From: Beroe forskalii
Taxonomy: Eukaryota; Ctenophora; Nuda; Beroida; Beroidae
Assembly (NCBI GenBank): GCA_011033025.1
Contig: WFMF01000603.1
Location: 29,096-93,095 of the forward strand
Reading direction: 5' to 3'
DNA length: 64,000 bases
Shown here: piece by piece, positions 48,801 through 60,800 of the stretch
Position numbering within the stretch: position 1 is the first letter of the stretch
Layout: every line of letters begins with the position of its first letter
Notes under the pieces: model-generated
What the model was told of the DNA's origin: nothing
Database searches by the model: none
Seen by the model: only the letters and a program-made list of their open reading frames with translations
Translations under genes and position numbers: made by a program

Positions 48801-51800
48801 TGAGGAATGTCAAATTTTTGCCAAAATTTCGGCGCCCTTGGCGCCAAAAATTTTTGGAGGCCTAAATAATAAATCCGGCTCTATTTGTTTCTGGGAACTT
48901 TTGTCTAGTTTCACGTTAACAAGAATTGTGCAAACATATCAATCACGGCAGAAGTTATAAGCATTTGAGTAAAGTTCAATTTGGAAAAAACGCGAACTGA
49001 GAAAATGGCGATTTTATAGTTTTTTCTTTTTTTAGAGGATTTTTGGACCTCAAATCGCCATTTTAGCATCGATCAACCCCAAACTTGCAGAGAATTCGAA
49101 ACCCAACGCTATTCATCGAATAAAGTTGGTTTATCTTTTAATTCAAAAATATTGATATTTTGCCAAATTAGTGGCCAAAATAGGCTTGCGCGACGCGCAT
49201 ATGCCCATACATGGGCATACGTTTTTTGGCCATAACACGGCCATATTTTGAGATATCGACTTCAATTTTTTATGGTAACTCAGGGGACCATTATCTATCG
49301 ATTGCAAACCTCAGATCCCGTCCAGGTCGCTTTTGACAAAATGCGCCTATTTTGGGCGCACTTTTGGCGCCGGCGCCACGGCGGCGCAAGTGGGTCTGGG
49401 GGTACCACACCCGGCCAAAAAATTGGCCCACGGGGTATACCTTTTGGTTCAACCATTATCTAAAAAATGTATTTTCCAAAAAAATTGGCTTGAACCCCCT
49501 ATCCCCACCCCCTTTTTAATGGTTGTGTTGTTCCGCGGCAGTTTTGTCGTTCTTTACTCGTAAACCTTTGATATGAGAAAGAACACGACGGTTAAAACGG
49601 CCGCGACGTAACGTCAAGTCCCTAGGGTTTTTTTGTTACAAAATATCTCGGCACAGGAAGTGAATTTGCGGCCGTTTTAACCGTCACGTTCTTTCTCATA
49701 TCAAAGGTTTTAGAGTAAAGAACGACAAAGCAGCCGCGGACCAATACACGCAAATCCTTTTTGGTTTTGGGAAAAATAATTGAATAGAAAACTGGTGAGA
49801 TTCTGGCTTCTGCACAATGAAAGAGCACTCATTAGCTCATTAGCTTATTATACAGAACGTGAACATCATGACAGCTGTAGCATGTGAGATGTGACGTGCC
49901 ACACGGCAATTAATCCATTCGTTCCGGAGAAGCGCAGAGTGCGTCTTTATAAACCAGCCCCATGGAAGAAGAGAATCATTCTATTAGTATTTGCCTGCAG
50001 CAGTTGTACCATGCATGATAATCAGTTGATCGAATGAAATTGGTCGATCGATCGATTTCATTTGATCGACTGGTGTGTTTTGCACAGAATGTTTCTAAAC
50101 TAGGTAGCAAAGAAACAATAACCTTAATTTACACGAGTTAATCATTTGGAGCCTGTATAACACGTCAGTTGTTCGAATGGGGTTGACCGATCGACCATTT
50201 CAATTTGATCGACCGATGTGTTATACAGGCCCCCACAAGATACGAATGCTGTAGTTTGGATCCTATTATCACCATAATATTTCTAAACAATTTTATCGCT
50301 CATGTCTCCCATCTAGTTTCCATTGATTGAATCCCTTTGCAGTGACATGGCTACCATGCGTACCTTCTCCACTCTTCTCCTCCTCACTGTTGCCTTGATG
50401 GCGTCTGGTTTTGCAGAAAATTACCAGAAAATCTCGGTATCGGATGTAACAAAACCTTCTGATGGCCTGCTGAAGGTTGGAACTATTGGAGACGGCTTCG
50501 ATTACCTGGTGCTGATGGTTCTTTCTGAAAGTGATAACCTCTTCCCGGGAAAAGGCAATGGCAGTGAAGCACACCACACATTTGATGGTGACGCAATCAC
50601 CTACACAGACTACTACTTCCTCCAGCCAAACAAGGGCTACACATTCGAGCTATGGGAGGGCAGTTCTCCACCCACGGAAGAAGAAGGAGCTATTCTGGGG
50701 ATTGATTCGGATGGAAGTGAGAGATGGGGCGCTGTCTGTCACACTGCCAATGGCGATGTTCCTGGCAAAGCAAGAGAGGATAGAGCCTGCTGTGATATTG
50801 AAGACACTGAAGTCTGTGTTGACGAGTACTCCTATGTTGTGGTTGTACCTGCCCTGATGGCCTCTCGTGCCAATTACTTCACCGTACCCAGTTATGGACA
50901 AATCCCGCCTGATGCTCTGTTCAAGGTTGGAACAGTTAGTGGTGAGCCGGAAGTTAACTACTTGGTCATGATGCGCTTGTCTAACGGATATCTATTTCCA
51001 GGAAAAGGTAATGCTGACGTGGCCTACCACACTTATGACGACGAAGCCATCAGTCACACCAATTATCAGTTCCTAGTTGCCAACGAAGGATATACTGTCG
51101 CACTGTGGGATAGCAGTTCCCCGCCCACGGAAGAAGAAGGAGCTATCCTGGGGATTGATTCGGATGGAAGTGAGAGATGGGGCGCTGTCTGTCACACTGC
51201 TAATGGCGATGTCCCTGGCAAAGCAAGAGAGGATAGAGCCTGCTGTGATATTGAAGACACTGAAGTCTGTGTTGACGAGTACTCCTATGTTGTGGTTGTA
51301 CCTGCCCTGATTGCGTCTGGTTATGAAAATTACCAGAAAATCTCGGTATCGGATCTCAGAAAACCTTCTGAAGGCCTGCTGAAGGTTGGAACTATTGGAG
51401 ACGGCTTCGATTACCTGGTGCTGATGGTTCTTTCAAGTGATAACCTCTTCCCGGGAAAAGGCAATGGCAGTGAAGCACACCACACATTTGATGGTGACGC
51501 AATTACCTATACAGACTACTACTTCCTCCAGCCAAACAAGGGCTACACATTCGAGCTATGGGAGGGCAGTTCCCCACCCACGGAAGAAGAAGGAGCTATC
51601 CTGGGGATTGATTCGGATGGAAGTGAGAGATGGGGCGCTGTCTGTCACACTGCCAATGGCGATGTCCCTGGCAAAGCAAGAGAGGATAGAGCCTGCTGTG
51701 ATATTGAAGACACTGAAGTCTGTGTTGACGAGTACTCCTATGTTGTGGTTGTACCTGCATCAGCATCAAGTGATTAAAGGTTTAGTGGTTCAGATGGAAT

Positions 51801-54800
51801 TTAATTAGCGTTGAGAAAAGGACATTTAGCTGAATATGTTTAATCGGTCAATGACAAGCCCCCCTAAATGCATCCTGAATGACCTGGGCGGACACTTAGG
51901 GCGATATCTTGGCGGCCTCTAAATGCATTTAGGGCACATACAGCGGCAATTTTTAAAAGGTGCACGCTTGGTTCTGAAGGGGTGCATTTAGGGGGCGTTT
52001 AGGGTGTATCTTTTGTCTGGTTATTGATAGTTTCAGTTTGTTTATTAGTTGTTATGATCGGGATTATTACCATAAGTAGTTAGTTATAAGCATGTTTTAT
52101 TAAGCATTCTATTCCGACTATTCTTTTAATAACTAATTTTAAAGTACTTTTTAGATATTTTTGTTTAGTACACCTATTTTCAAAATTTTTTCCATAATGC
52201 ATAACTATTTCTGAGGGAGCAAGTTTAAAACGTTTAAGTGATAATAATAATGTAATGATCTCCGATGGACAATACTTTCGTGTAATTTGGAAGTAATTTA
52301 GAATCTTTATATATAAAGTGAAGTTTCACGTTTTTTCCCCATCGCTGTAAATTTTTTTGAGCTTGCCAAGTAAATATCAAGAGAAATTAAGGCTTAATGG
52401 TGCATATTGGTGCCGCTACTATGGAAACAAAATTTTTTGCACGTGCAGATTATAATCAGTTCTATGCGAGTGCTTTCTATTACGCTACTACTGTTAAGTG
52501 CTGTGCTGTAGTTTTTGAAAATTTGACGATTTCTAAACTTCAAATTCACGATCTCAAGATGGAGAATGGGCATAACTTGAATAACGTGGACGATATTTCA
52601 GATTGATTGTTTTCATATAATTATTCGGTGATAACAGTAGTAACTGCAGTTGTGAAATCAACCGTTAAGAGCAATTTAAGGTTTAAAAAAAGTGTACAAT
52701 CAATTTGAATGGTCATGTCTAAAATTTGCGAACGAGGTGCTGCGTAGCAGCGCCGAGTGAGCTTTGTGCTTGCAGGCCCAACGGGCCTGCTAGTCATTGT
52801 ATAATTTATGTTTAGTATAACATGTTTCTCAGTTATGAAACAAAGTCAACTTTTTTTTGCTAATCAATTCTTTCCATCCAAAGTAAAAATTGGAAAATTC
52901 CCATCGTACATTAAGAGATTAAGCAAAAAGTGGGTAGCTAGTGGGTAGCTAGTTGTTTTTCACACAATGTTAGTAGAGGGAGCCCAATGTTAGTATGGGG
53001 GAGCCCAAATTGATACGGGGGAAACCAAAGTTTATTTTAGGTAGAATTCTAGTGCAAGGCGGCAGTCCTCTGACCGCCCTCAGCAGTTCATAAACAGAGG
53101 ACCATCATGGTGCCAGCCAAGGGCTAAAACGCTAAGCGGGACATATGCTATAGATGACCTTTCTTGCCCAGCTTTGAAGACCCAAGAAAAATAGTTCCTT
53201 GCGTTTCAAAATAGGAAAATAATATTCTCCAAAACTCACTCCGAAAGTGAATTGGGTTGTAGTTTACTGTTTATCGCACAAAGCAGCAGGTAAATTACAG
53301 GACCATATTTTAGATAGAATACCAGTGCAAGGCAGGAGTCCTCTGACCGCCCCTCAGCAGCAGTCCATATGTATATTGTATAATTATATGATATAATTAT
53401 ACAATATACACTCACTCTATATAATATACACTCACTCTAATATATAGTGGTCAGTGGTGTAGTGGTATCGATTTGAGCACAGGATGGAAGAGATCCTGAG
53501 TTCGAATCCTGGCCAGCGCTACTGAGCTAAGAGTGAGAGATTTATCTCGAGTCTATGCAGCCTGAGGGTTCACTCAGCCGAGCGTACAGAAAACTGGGTG
53601 TTCGGACACTACGGCACAGGACTCTAGGGCACTGGACCCTACGGCACAGGACCCTACGGCACAGGACTCGTGGGCACACTTTTCAGTTTTGGGGGGACGC
53701 TGCGGCACACTTTGGTTTTTGAGTGGACTCTGCGGCACACTCTGCGGCACGGTTGCATTTAGGGTAATGGAGTAGGGACATTTGTCCTCAAACACAGATA
53801 CCCCTCATCGGAGATCAGAACATACGGTAGATACTGCTTGTTAGCTGACATTATTAGGATTAGAGATAAGGAACGTACGGTAGATACTGCTTGTGAATTC
53901 CTCATTAGGATTCCGGGACTCATCGGACTTCCGTTCCCATGAGAGCATGAGAAGAACAGTTATGACTTGATTGCATGAACTCCAAGCATCTGACGAAACA
54001 AACCAGATTGTATGAGAGATGCCTCTGTAGGATCCTATCAATGTTCAACAACGAAGAAGTCAAGATAGTGAGGGGGCGGACAGCTGGATCTCAGAACCTC
54101 ATTCACCTTAGACTCCGCTACTTTGGATGGCAGACAGGCTTGGAGGTGCTTGAAGATGAACTATCGCTGCATTGGAAGGCTCTATACAGATTCCAAGTCC
54201 AACATTGCTGATATGGCGGAGAACACCCAAACTGCTCCTTACCTCATCCACTGCTCCACCACTGACTCAATCTCGCACAACACCAGGGCAAGACTTCCTA
54301 GTGAGGAAGCTACCAAGAAGAGAGCTCAACGCATCAGGCATCGTCCTAGAGCCCCCACCTGCCTTGCGGAGCTGGAGATTGAGAATGATGACTGTATACT
54401 TCCCTTGCTGGTGACCTGATGCTGAAATTCGACAACAACGACGAGAAGAAGCGGATCATCATCCTGGCTACCAACAGTAGGCTTGACATCCCGGAGGAGA
54501 GCTTGACCTGGTACATTGACGGAACCTCAACTCCTGTCCTCAACTCTTCTTCCAAGTCCTGAAAACACATGTTGAAATCCTGAACCCCAACGGTGCTTTC
54601 TGGGTCTCCCCTTGTGTCTACATTGTCCTCACCACAAGGATACTTCAACCTACACGGAGTGCTTCCAAGCCCTGGGTGCCCTGAGATACTTCGCTCCTGA
54701 AACCATCATGGTGGTCTTCCGGCTGGCCTATTTGATCTGCTTATCATTGGGTAATGAGGTTCAGTTTCACGACTAAGTCGTTGTTAGTAAGAGATATTCA

Positions 54801-57800
54801 TTTCTTAACAAGTGGTGCTTAAATTGTATGTGCCGCAGAGTCCACCCTAAAACCAAAGTGTGCCGCAGCGTCCCCCCAAAACTGAAAAGTGTGCCCACGA
54901 GTCCTGTGCCGTAGTGACCTGTGCCGTAGAGTCCAGTGCCCTAGAGTCCTGTGCCGTAGTGTCCTATACCCGAAGCGGGAGGGAGGAGGAGCTGCCCATT
55001 GCAGCGAAGTCTCGGGCGAATAAAGTATGGATTACACTTCCTTATTAACCGCCACTGGCTTGATAACACTTGAATCCTTCGATTCCTGCCATTGGCCGTA
55101 CGGCTGTTGGAATAAAAGTGAAACCTTCAAGAAAAAGAAAGTCAATTGAGAGCCCCGAAAAAACACAAATTTGAGACCTCACATACCTAAGTCCCAGAAT
55201 CCTTCAAAAGTTCAAATATTGGGTTGTCTCATGTTGTGGTTCACTGGAGTTTGGCTTACATTCAGATGCACTTGACAGCAGGCGCCAACGCCTAACATTT
55301 CTTACCACTCGTTATTTACCACTCGCCATTCAAATGTCTAGGTGTCTTACCTTTGCTTTTGCAGATGTCGAGCTGTTCTTGCAGCAGATCGTGGGCCGTG
55401 TCGAAGTCTTGTTTGTTGGCGTGGAAGTTCCCGAGGTTGGAGAGAGCTTTCACCTGAGCGTCCTGGTTGTGGAGCTCCCGGGCTATGGTGAGGTGGGCGT
55501 CCAGGTGGTAAAGAGCCCGCTCCAACTCCCCCAGGCCTTGGTAGGCTATCCCCAAGTTACCGTTAGTGGATGCCTGACTCAGCGTGTCCCCTTCCTCAAC
55601 TGCGATAGCCAGCGCCTGAAGCGGCATTGGTTATCGGTTAGTCGAAGAAAGTATAGATAAGATAAAATTATCGCAAAGCACCAATGCACCATGCATGAGG
55701 CCCAGTATATAGGAGACTGAAAACCCGTGCGAGAACCTGCCACTGTTCGTCTACTTGACTACTGGACAACTGTTTGACTTCTTGTCACTAGAATAACTGC
55801 GTGTGCATGTTTTACCTGCTCATGCAGTTTAACTGCGCGTGTGAAGTGCCCCATGGCACAGTGCACGTTTCCCAGGTTGCCATACGCCCTCCCCTCTGCT
55901 ACTCTGTCTCGCAGTTCCAGGACTTTTATCAAGTGACTCTTGTGAGCTTGCAGGGCTTCTTCCAGGCAGCCCAGTGACTGGTTTACGTTGCCTGAAGAAA
56001 ACAAATGTCACAAGAATTAACAGTGTGCAAACATAAAAATAATGAAAGTTAAAATGAAACGCCTCAAATTTTGAATTTTCAACATGTTTTGATATTTGTA
56101 TGATTCTCCAGACTGTGAACCAACTCACCTATGCAGCAGTAAGCCTTGCTGGCGGCCTTTTTGTCCGGTATTTTGAGAGCGATGCTGAGGTACTGCTGGT
56201 AGTAGTTGAGGGAGCTCTTCAGTTCTCCGATTTGTCTGGTGCACGCTCCCAAGCCAGCGTACGCCTTCATCTCCGTCTCTCGGTGCCGCATCTTAACCGC
56301 AAATGTGAGAATCTCCTGTACAATAGGCGCTGCTGGTTTCTCAATGTGATACAACAGACTAACAGAAGAAATAAATAAATCCCCTCAGATGGACACTCTC
56401 AGACCAGGAGGAACGAATGGTATAGCACCTGATAGCACTTGAGGGCCTCTGAGTAGTCCTGTAGCTGCTGGTAAAGAGCCGCCAGGTTGAAGTAAGCCTT
56501 GGTTTGCAGCGACATGTCCCCGAGCTCCTGCGCCACATTCAGATGTCGCTCGTGGTATTCTAATGCTTGGGAGTGCTGGCCTTGTGCCAGGTACAGACAC
56601 CCGATATTGCCTGGGATATTGCCATTGGTAGTCTTTACTTCCAGTTAAGTTGAGAGATGAGAGAAATGCAGAATTAAGTTTAGTTATTATGATAATGAAG
56701 ATGTAAGCTTGCCAATGAGAGTAAAATTAGAACTTATTGTTATTAATGAGATAACCATTAAAGTGCTACAAAATGTTAAACTTTTCAAAATTTCGATTCT
56801 ATAATTCGTCCAATTGACCATACGTCCAATTGATTTAACATCGAATTAAATGGAAAAAATCGGGTTTTCTCGTAAACAAATGAAACACAAGTTTGAATTA
56901 ACGAATAAAATTTCAAATGAAATATGAATTCCACAGCAAACAAACTTGATGACAATAATTAAAAGAATGAACTTATTATGTTCTGCTAAACCATGATCGA
57001 CTGATGGAGCAAGCTCTTAGTAACGAAGCGTCAAAGCGGAAGCCTACCAAATAACCTTTGTAAACAGTCTTGAAAAGTAGGTATCCTAAAACTAAAGAAG
57101 AGGCTAAAAGGTCAAAATTGTCTCATCTTATTGACCACCAAATGCACAGCGATAAAAATAAGTTTTCAATGGAACTTTGAAATTGTCAAAATTAGGTTTA
57201 CATCTGATTTTGCAAGGCAGCCTGTACGACACTTTTGGTGCACTAAAACTGAAAGCTCTTGTTCAAAACTTGGCTCACTAGCTTCCTTGAGTAGGAAAAA
57301 GTCATTATCATGCCTTACACTGTGCTGATTTTGATGTCTGAGAGATAACATATCTGATGAATAGTCAGGACTGATATTGTTAATGCACATGTTATCAAGG
57401 TATTCTGAGATTTGTATGTGAAAACATTTCTCAATGACTTATGAAAGAAATGATAAGTTGCTCAATGGACGATAATTGCCTGAGCTATTAGAATGTAGAT
57501 TGTACTTCTTAAACACTGGTTGAACAACTTAACAAAAGTATTTTTGAGTTCTTCTGGAAACGACTGACCACTTTGCAAAGACATATTTACTATTAATGTA
57601 ACCAAAGGTAGAAGTTCCTTGGGACAAGATTTGAATACCCAGGTTGGAATTGGATCAAGTAAGCAGCTTTTCACTTCCATAGATAGGATAACTTCTTTAA
57701 CTTGGGAAGATAATAGACGCTTGAAATATGATGCTGCTACATCAACATCTGGAGTAAGTGATTCATCAGAGTCAGATCAAGTCTTTGTACAGTCAGATAT

Positions 57801-60800
57801 GCATTGTAGGGAATCAATTCCTGAATAAATCCTATGAACTTTATCATGGAAGAAATCCTTGAAGCTCTCAGATATTTTTTCATCATCAAAACCCTTAGTT
57901 GATTTATTTCTACGATGCTCTTTATCAAAAACGGTACACAGGTACATTTTTAATAAATCCATGAAGAGATAGGAAGACTCATTGTTAATGGCAAATGTCC
58001 TACAGCACCGATCCAGAGTCGTTATACCAGTCTATTAATCTAAGCTTCTACAATGTAAATCTCACAATGCCTCAGTAATATGAATTACATCTTTTCCTAG
58101 ATGTGTGATGGTAGACTGTACATTTGGATCAACATCCTGCATCTCAACTTCATTTGACTTGTCAAAAAATTGTAAAAATTTCATGAATGATTTTAGAAGG
58201 AATTTCAAAAAATCTAAAAAGTAATCCTCCAGAATTAAAAGAGGGTTAATGATAGAGTTTGCTGGTAGAATGATAATACTGAAAAGAGAATACCAGCTGG
58301 ACACAGTACTGAATGCTTTCGAGATGTGAATCAGCCACACGATGAAAAATGACACCCAGGAAAGCACATCTGTGATAATGAGAATGGTTATTTTCCGCTG
58401 GATGGTTTTGTTTCTTGCCACCACAGATTTGTTATTTTTGCCTGCAACTTTAGAACTTTTGGCCGTCAACAAGTTGAGGAAAGTGTAGCTAATTGTTATG
58501 ATGGACACACAGACAATGTTACTTATGATGACTGTCGCAGAAACCCAGATCTGGGGATTTTTAGTATCAACAAAGTAGTCAAACAAACAAAAGCCGTTAC
58601 TTCCATAGAAACTTATTCTTTCACCAACTATTTTTCCCCTGACAAACATATCTCCTACTAAGCGGCCAATAGATTTCCATGTAATTTCCAGCTTTGGCAG
58701 TCTCCCATAATAGGCCTCAACAATCGAAACATGCCGGTCTTTATCCAAACTTCCGACAAATAGAGGATTGTTGTCATATGTTAATGATTGAATGAAGTAT
58801 GACTCAAGATATTTAGATATTGGTGCAATAGCAACCAAGCCAGCTAAAATGTAAATCCCAAATATTCCCCCTGATAATATTATTCGTTGTTTTGTTGATA
58901 AACTTTCCTGCGATCTTTTTATTGATCTCGTTTTAATAGCTCGGAATACACTCAGTATAGACATTGAATAAAGAGACACCAACGATCCTATTGTTGATAT
59001 GATCCCCAAAGCTGTGCAAAGGTCACTTGTAACCCACTCAAATTGAGTTTTACAAGTACTCTTGTTGAAATATTTGTCAGAAACGGCAACTGAAACGACA
59101 AAGACACCTTGTAAAAGATCTCCAGAGGACACTACCAATACAAAAGCTTCATTTATTTTTGCAGTGGCTGTCTTTAGGTCAGAATAATTCTTCAAGCCTC
59201 TGATAATCACCCACAAGTTTAAAAATGTTGCAGACAGTCCAAAAATGTATGCCAAATGAAATAATGCTCGGTTTCTGAATATCTTGACTTGGTTGTCACA
59301 AAAGTTATTGCACTCATCGCTGTAGTCCAAACAGTCGAATGCCCCATCACACTTTTTACCTACAGGAATGTATTCTCCTGAATCAAGGCATTTGAAGTTG
59401 TTGTAGCAGTTACTTTCATCTGACGAATCACCACAGTCGTCCTTCATGTTACAAACTTTATCAAAACCTATACAAACACTATTTTCACATTCAAAAGCGT
59501 CTTGTTTGAATGATCCATCATGGAACTTGAAGGCTACAGTTAGTTCCCTTTTTTCTGTTATGGTGAGAACCCTGGATTGGCTGGAAAAACAAGAACTGGG
59601 TTTTATAAGTTTCAGTGGGCATGCCACAAAATCACTACAGAGATTTGTGCATGAAAGCAGAAGGTAAAGCTCCCCAAATATGCTCCGGCATTTGAGTTGT
59701 TTTGCATAATTTGGGCTCAAAAGAACGTCGAATCTTTCAACACCATATATTGCAGACTTTCTATTTATCAGTGTCATCACACACTTTCCAATGAAGTTTT
59801 CGAGGCTCCTGAGGCCAGGATAGCAAAAGAAGGTTCTTTTGAAATCAGCGGATATTTTGAGACCACCAGATATTTTGAGATCGTTTGATATTTTCATTTG
59901 GTAAGAAGTTTCATAACTTCGTCTTGATTTCTTGCATAAAATTTGATCACAGTTTGAAAAATCTTTACAAAGGTTAGTGATAGCCATGTTATTTCCTGAT
60001 TTTGGACACTTGAGCAATGGCACCTTAGAGCAGGAATTTTTTCTCTCGTAGGAGTAAAGGACTTGATCTCCAGTACCACAGACCTTGAACCAGATACTAG
60101 AATCTTCATCAAGTTTGTTCAAGCAGTCTGCTATGCCATCTCTGACCCATGAAGTAGGAATTGACAGATTTTCATTTGTATATGAGAATCTTCGCACACA
60201 AGATATTTCTGATTGTAAGAATTTCTCGCATAACGATGCTTTTTCATCAGAGAAATCTTGACAGTCCTTAACTCCGTCACACATTTGGTGCTTATGAATC
60301 ACACACTGCCTACTGAAAGTGATGCACGTGCCATCACTGTTGTCGTCACACAGGTTATAGCCCTTACAGATAACATGCTCGGAAAGGGTGGTAAGATAAC
60401 CATTCACTTCGCAAATGAGAGGACTTATGGTTGAGTTTGTGCAGTTCATCTGGTCCCGATAATCGAGACACACACGGAGCTTCATGAGTGCCCCATGCTT
60501 ATGTGGATTCGAGCACTTGTTTTTGGGATGCAGCATCCTTCTGTACACAGTGTCATTACCCGAAAGCTGGTTGTTGTAGAGGGGATATGCTGCCTGACAC
60601 ACATCATTTGGATCACATCCAATTTCATCCATTCTGTTTCTACAGTGTACCAGGCCATCACAGATGTATCTCGGTTGTACGTAATCAATCCACCCATGAA
60701 AATCAATACAGCTCCGTCCTGGCAGAAGGATGTTTCGTCTAATTAAACAGATAATTCCGAAACTTGTCATGTTACCGACAGTACACCTGGCTTCATCAAA

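Larger units (their letters stand above)
53448..55118 (+). repeat. tRNA-derived SINE split by a MULE insertion
   Basis: The head (53448-53600) has an A-box-like GTGGTGTAGTGGTATCG, a B box GAGTTCGAATCCTGG and the body up to GTACAGAAAACTG. The tail resumes at about 54965 with GCGGGAGGGAGGAGGAGCTG and runs to GGCCGTACGGCTGTTGGAAT. Joined, they match the intact relative at 37148-37478 on the minus strand. Confidence 0.75.

Noticed and set aside
50531..51808. Second-frame products within the DM9 gene
   Set aside because: They repeat with the same period as the true frame and lack its signal peptide and domain conservation.
52397..52606. 69-codon frame inside the Helitron
   Set aside because: Short, without recognisable features and not near a Helitron Rep/helicase; likely chance.
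53448..53520. tRNA gene
   Set aside because: A and B boxes are present, but the same sequence continues into a SINE body and tail shared with 37148-37478, and no complete cloverleaf closes.
59446..60746. Plus-strand frames opposite the GPCR gene
   Set aside because: Antisense shadows of a 1131-codon frame with clear LDLa and 7TM features.
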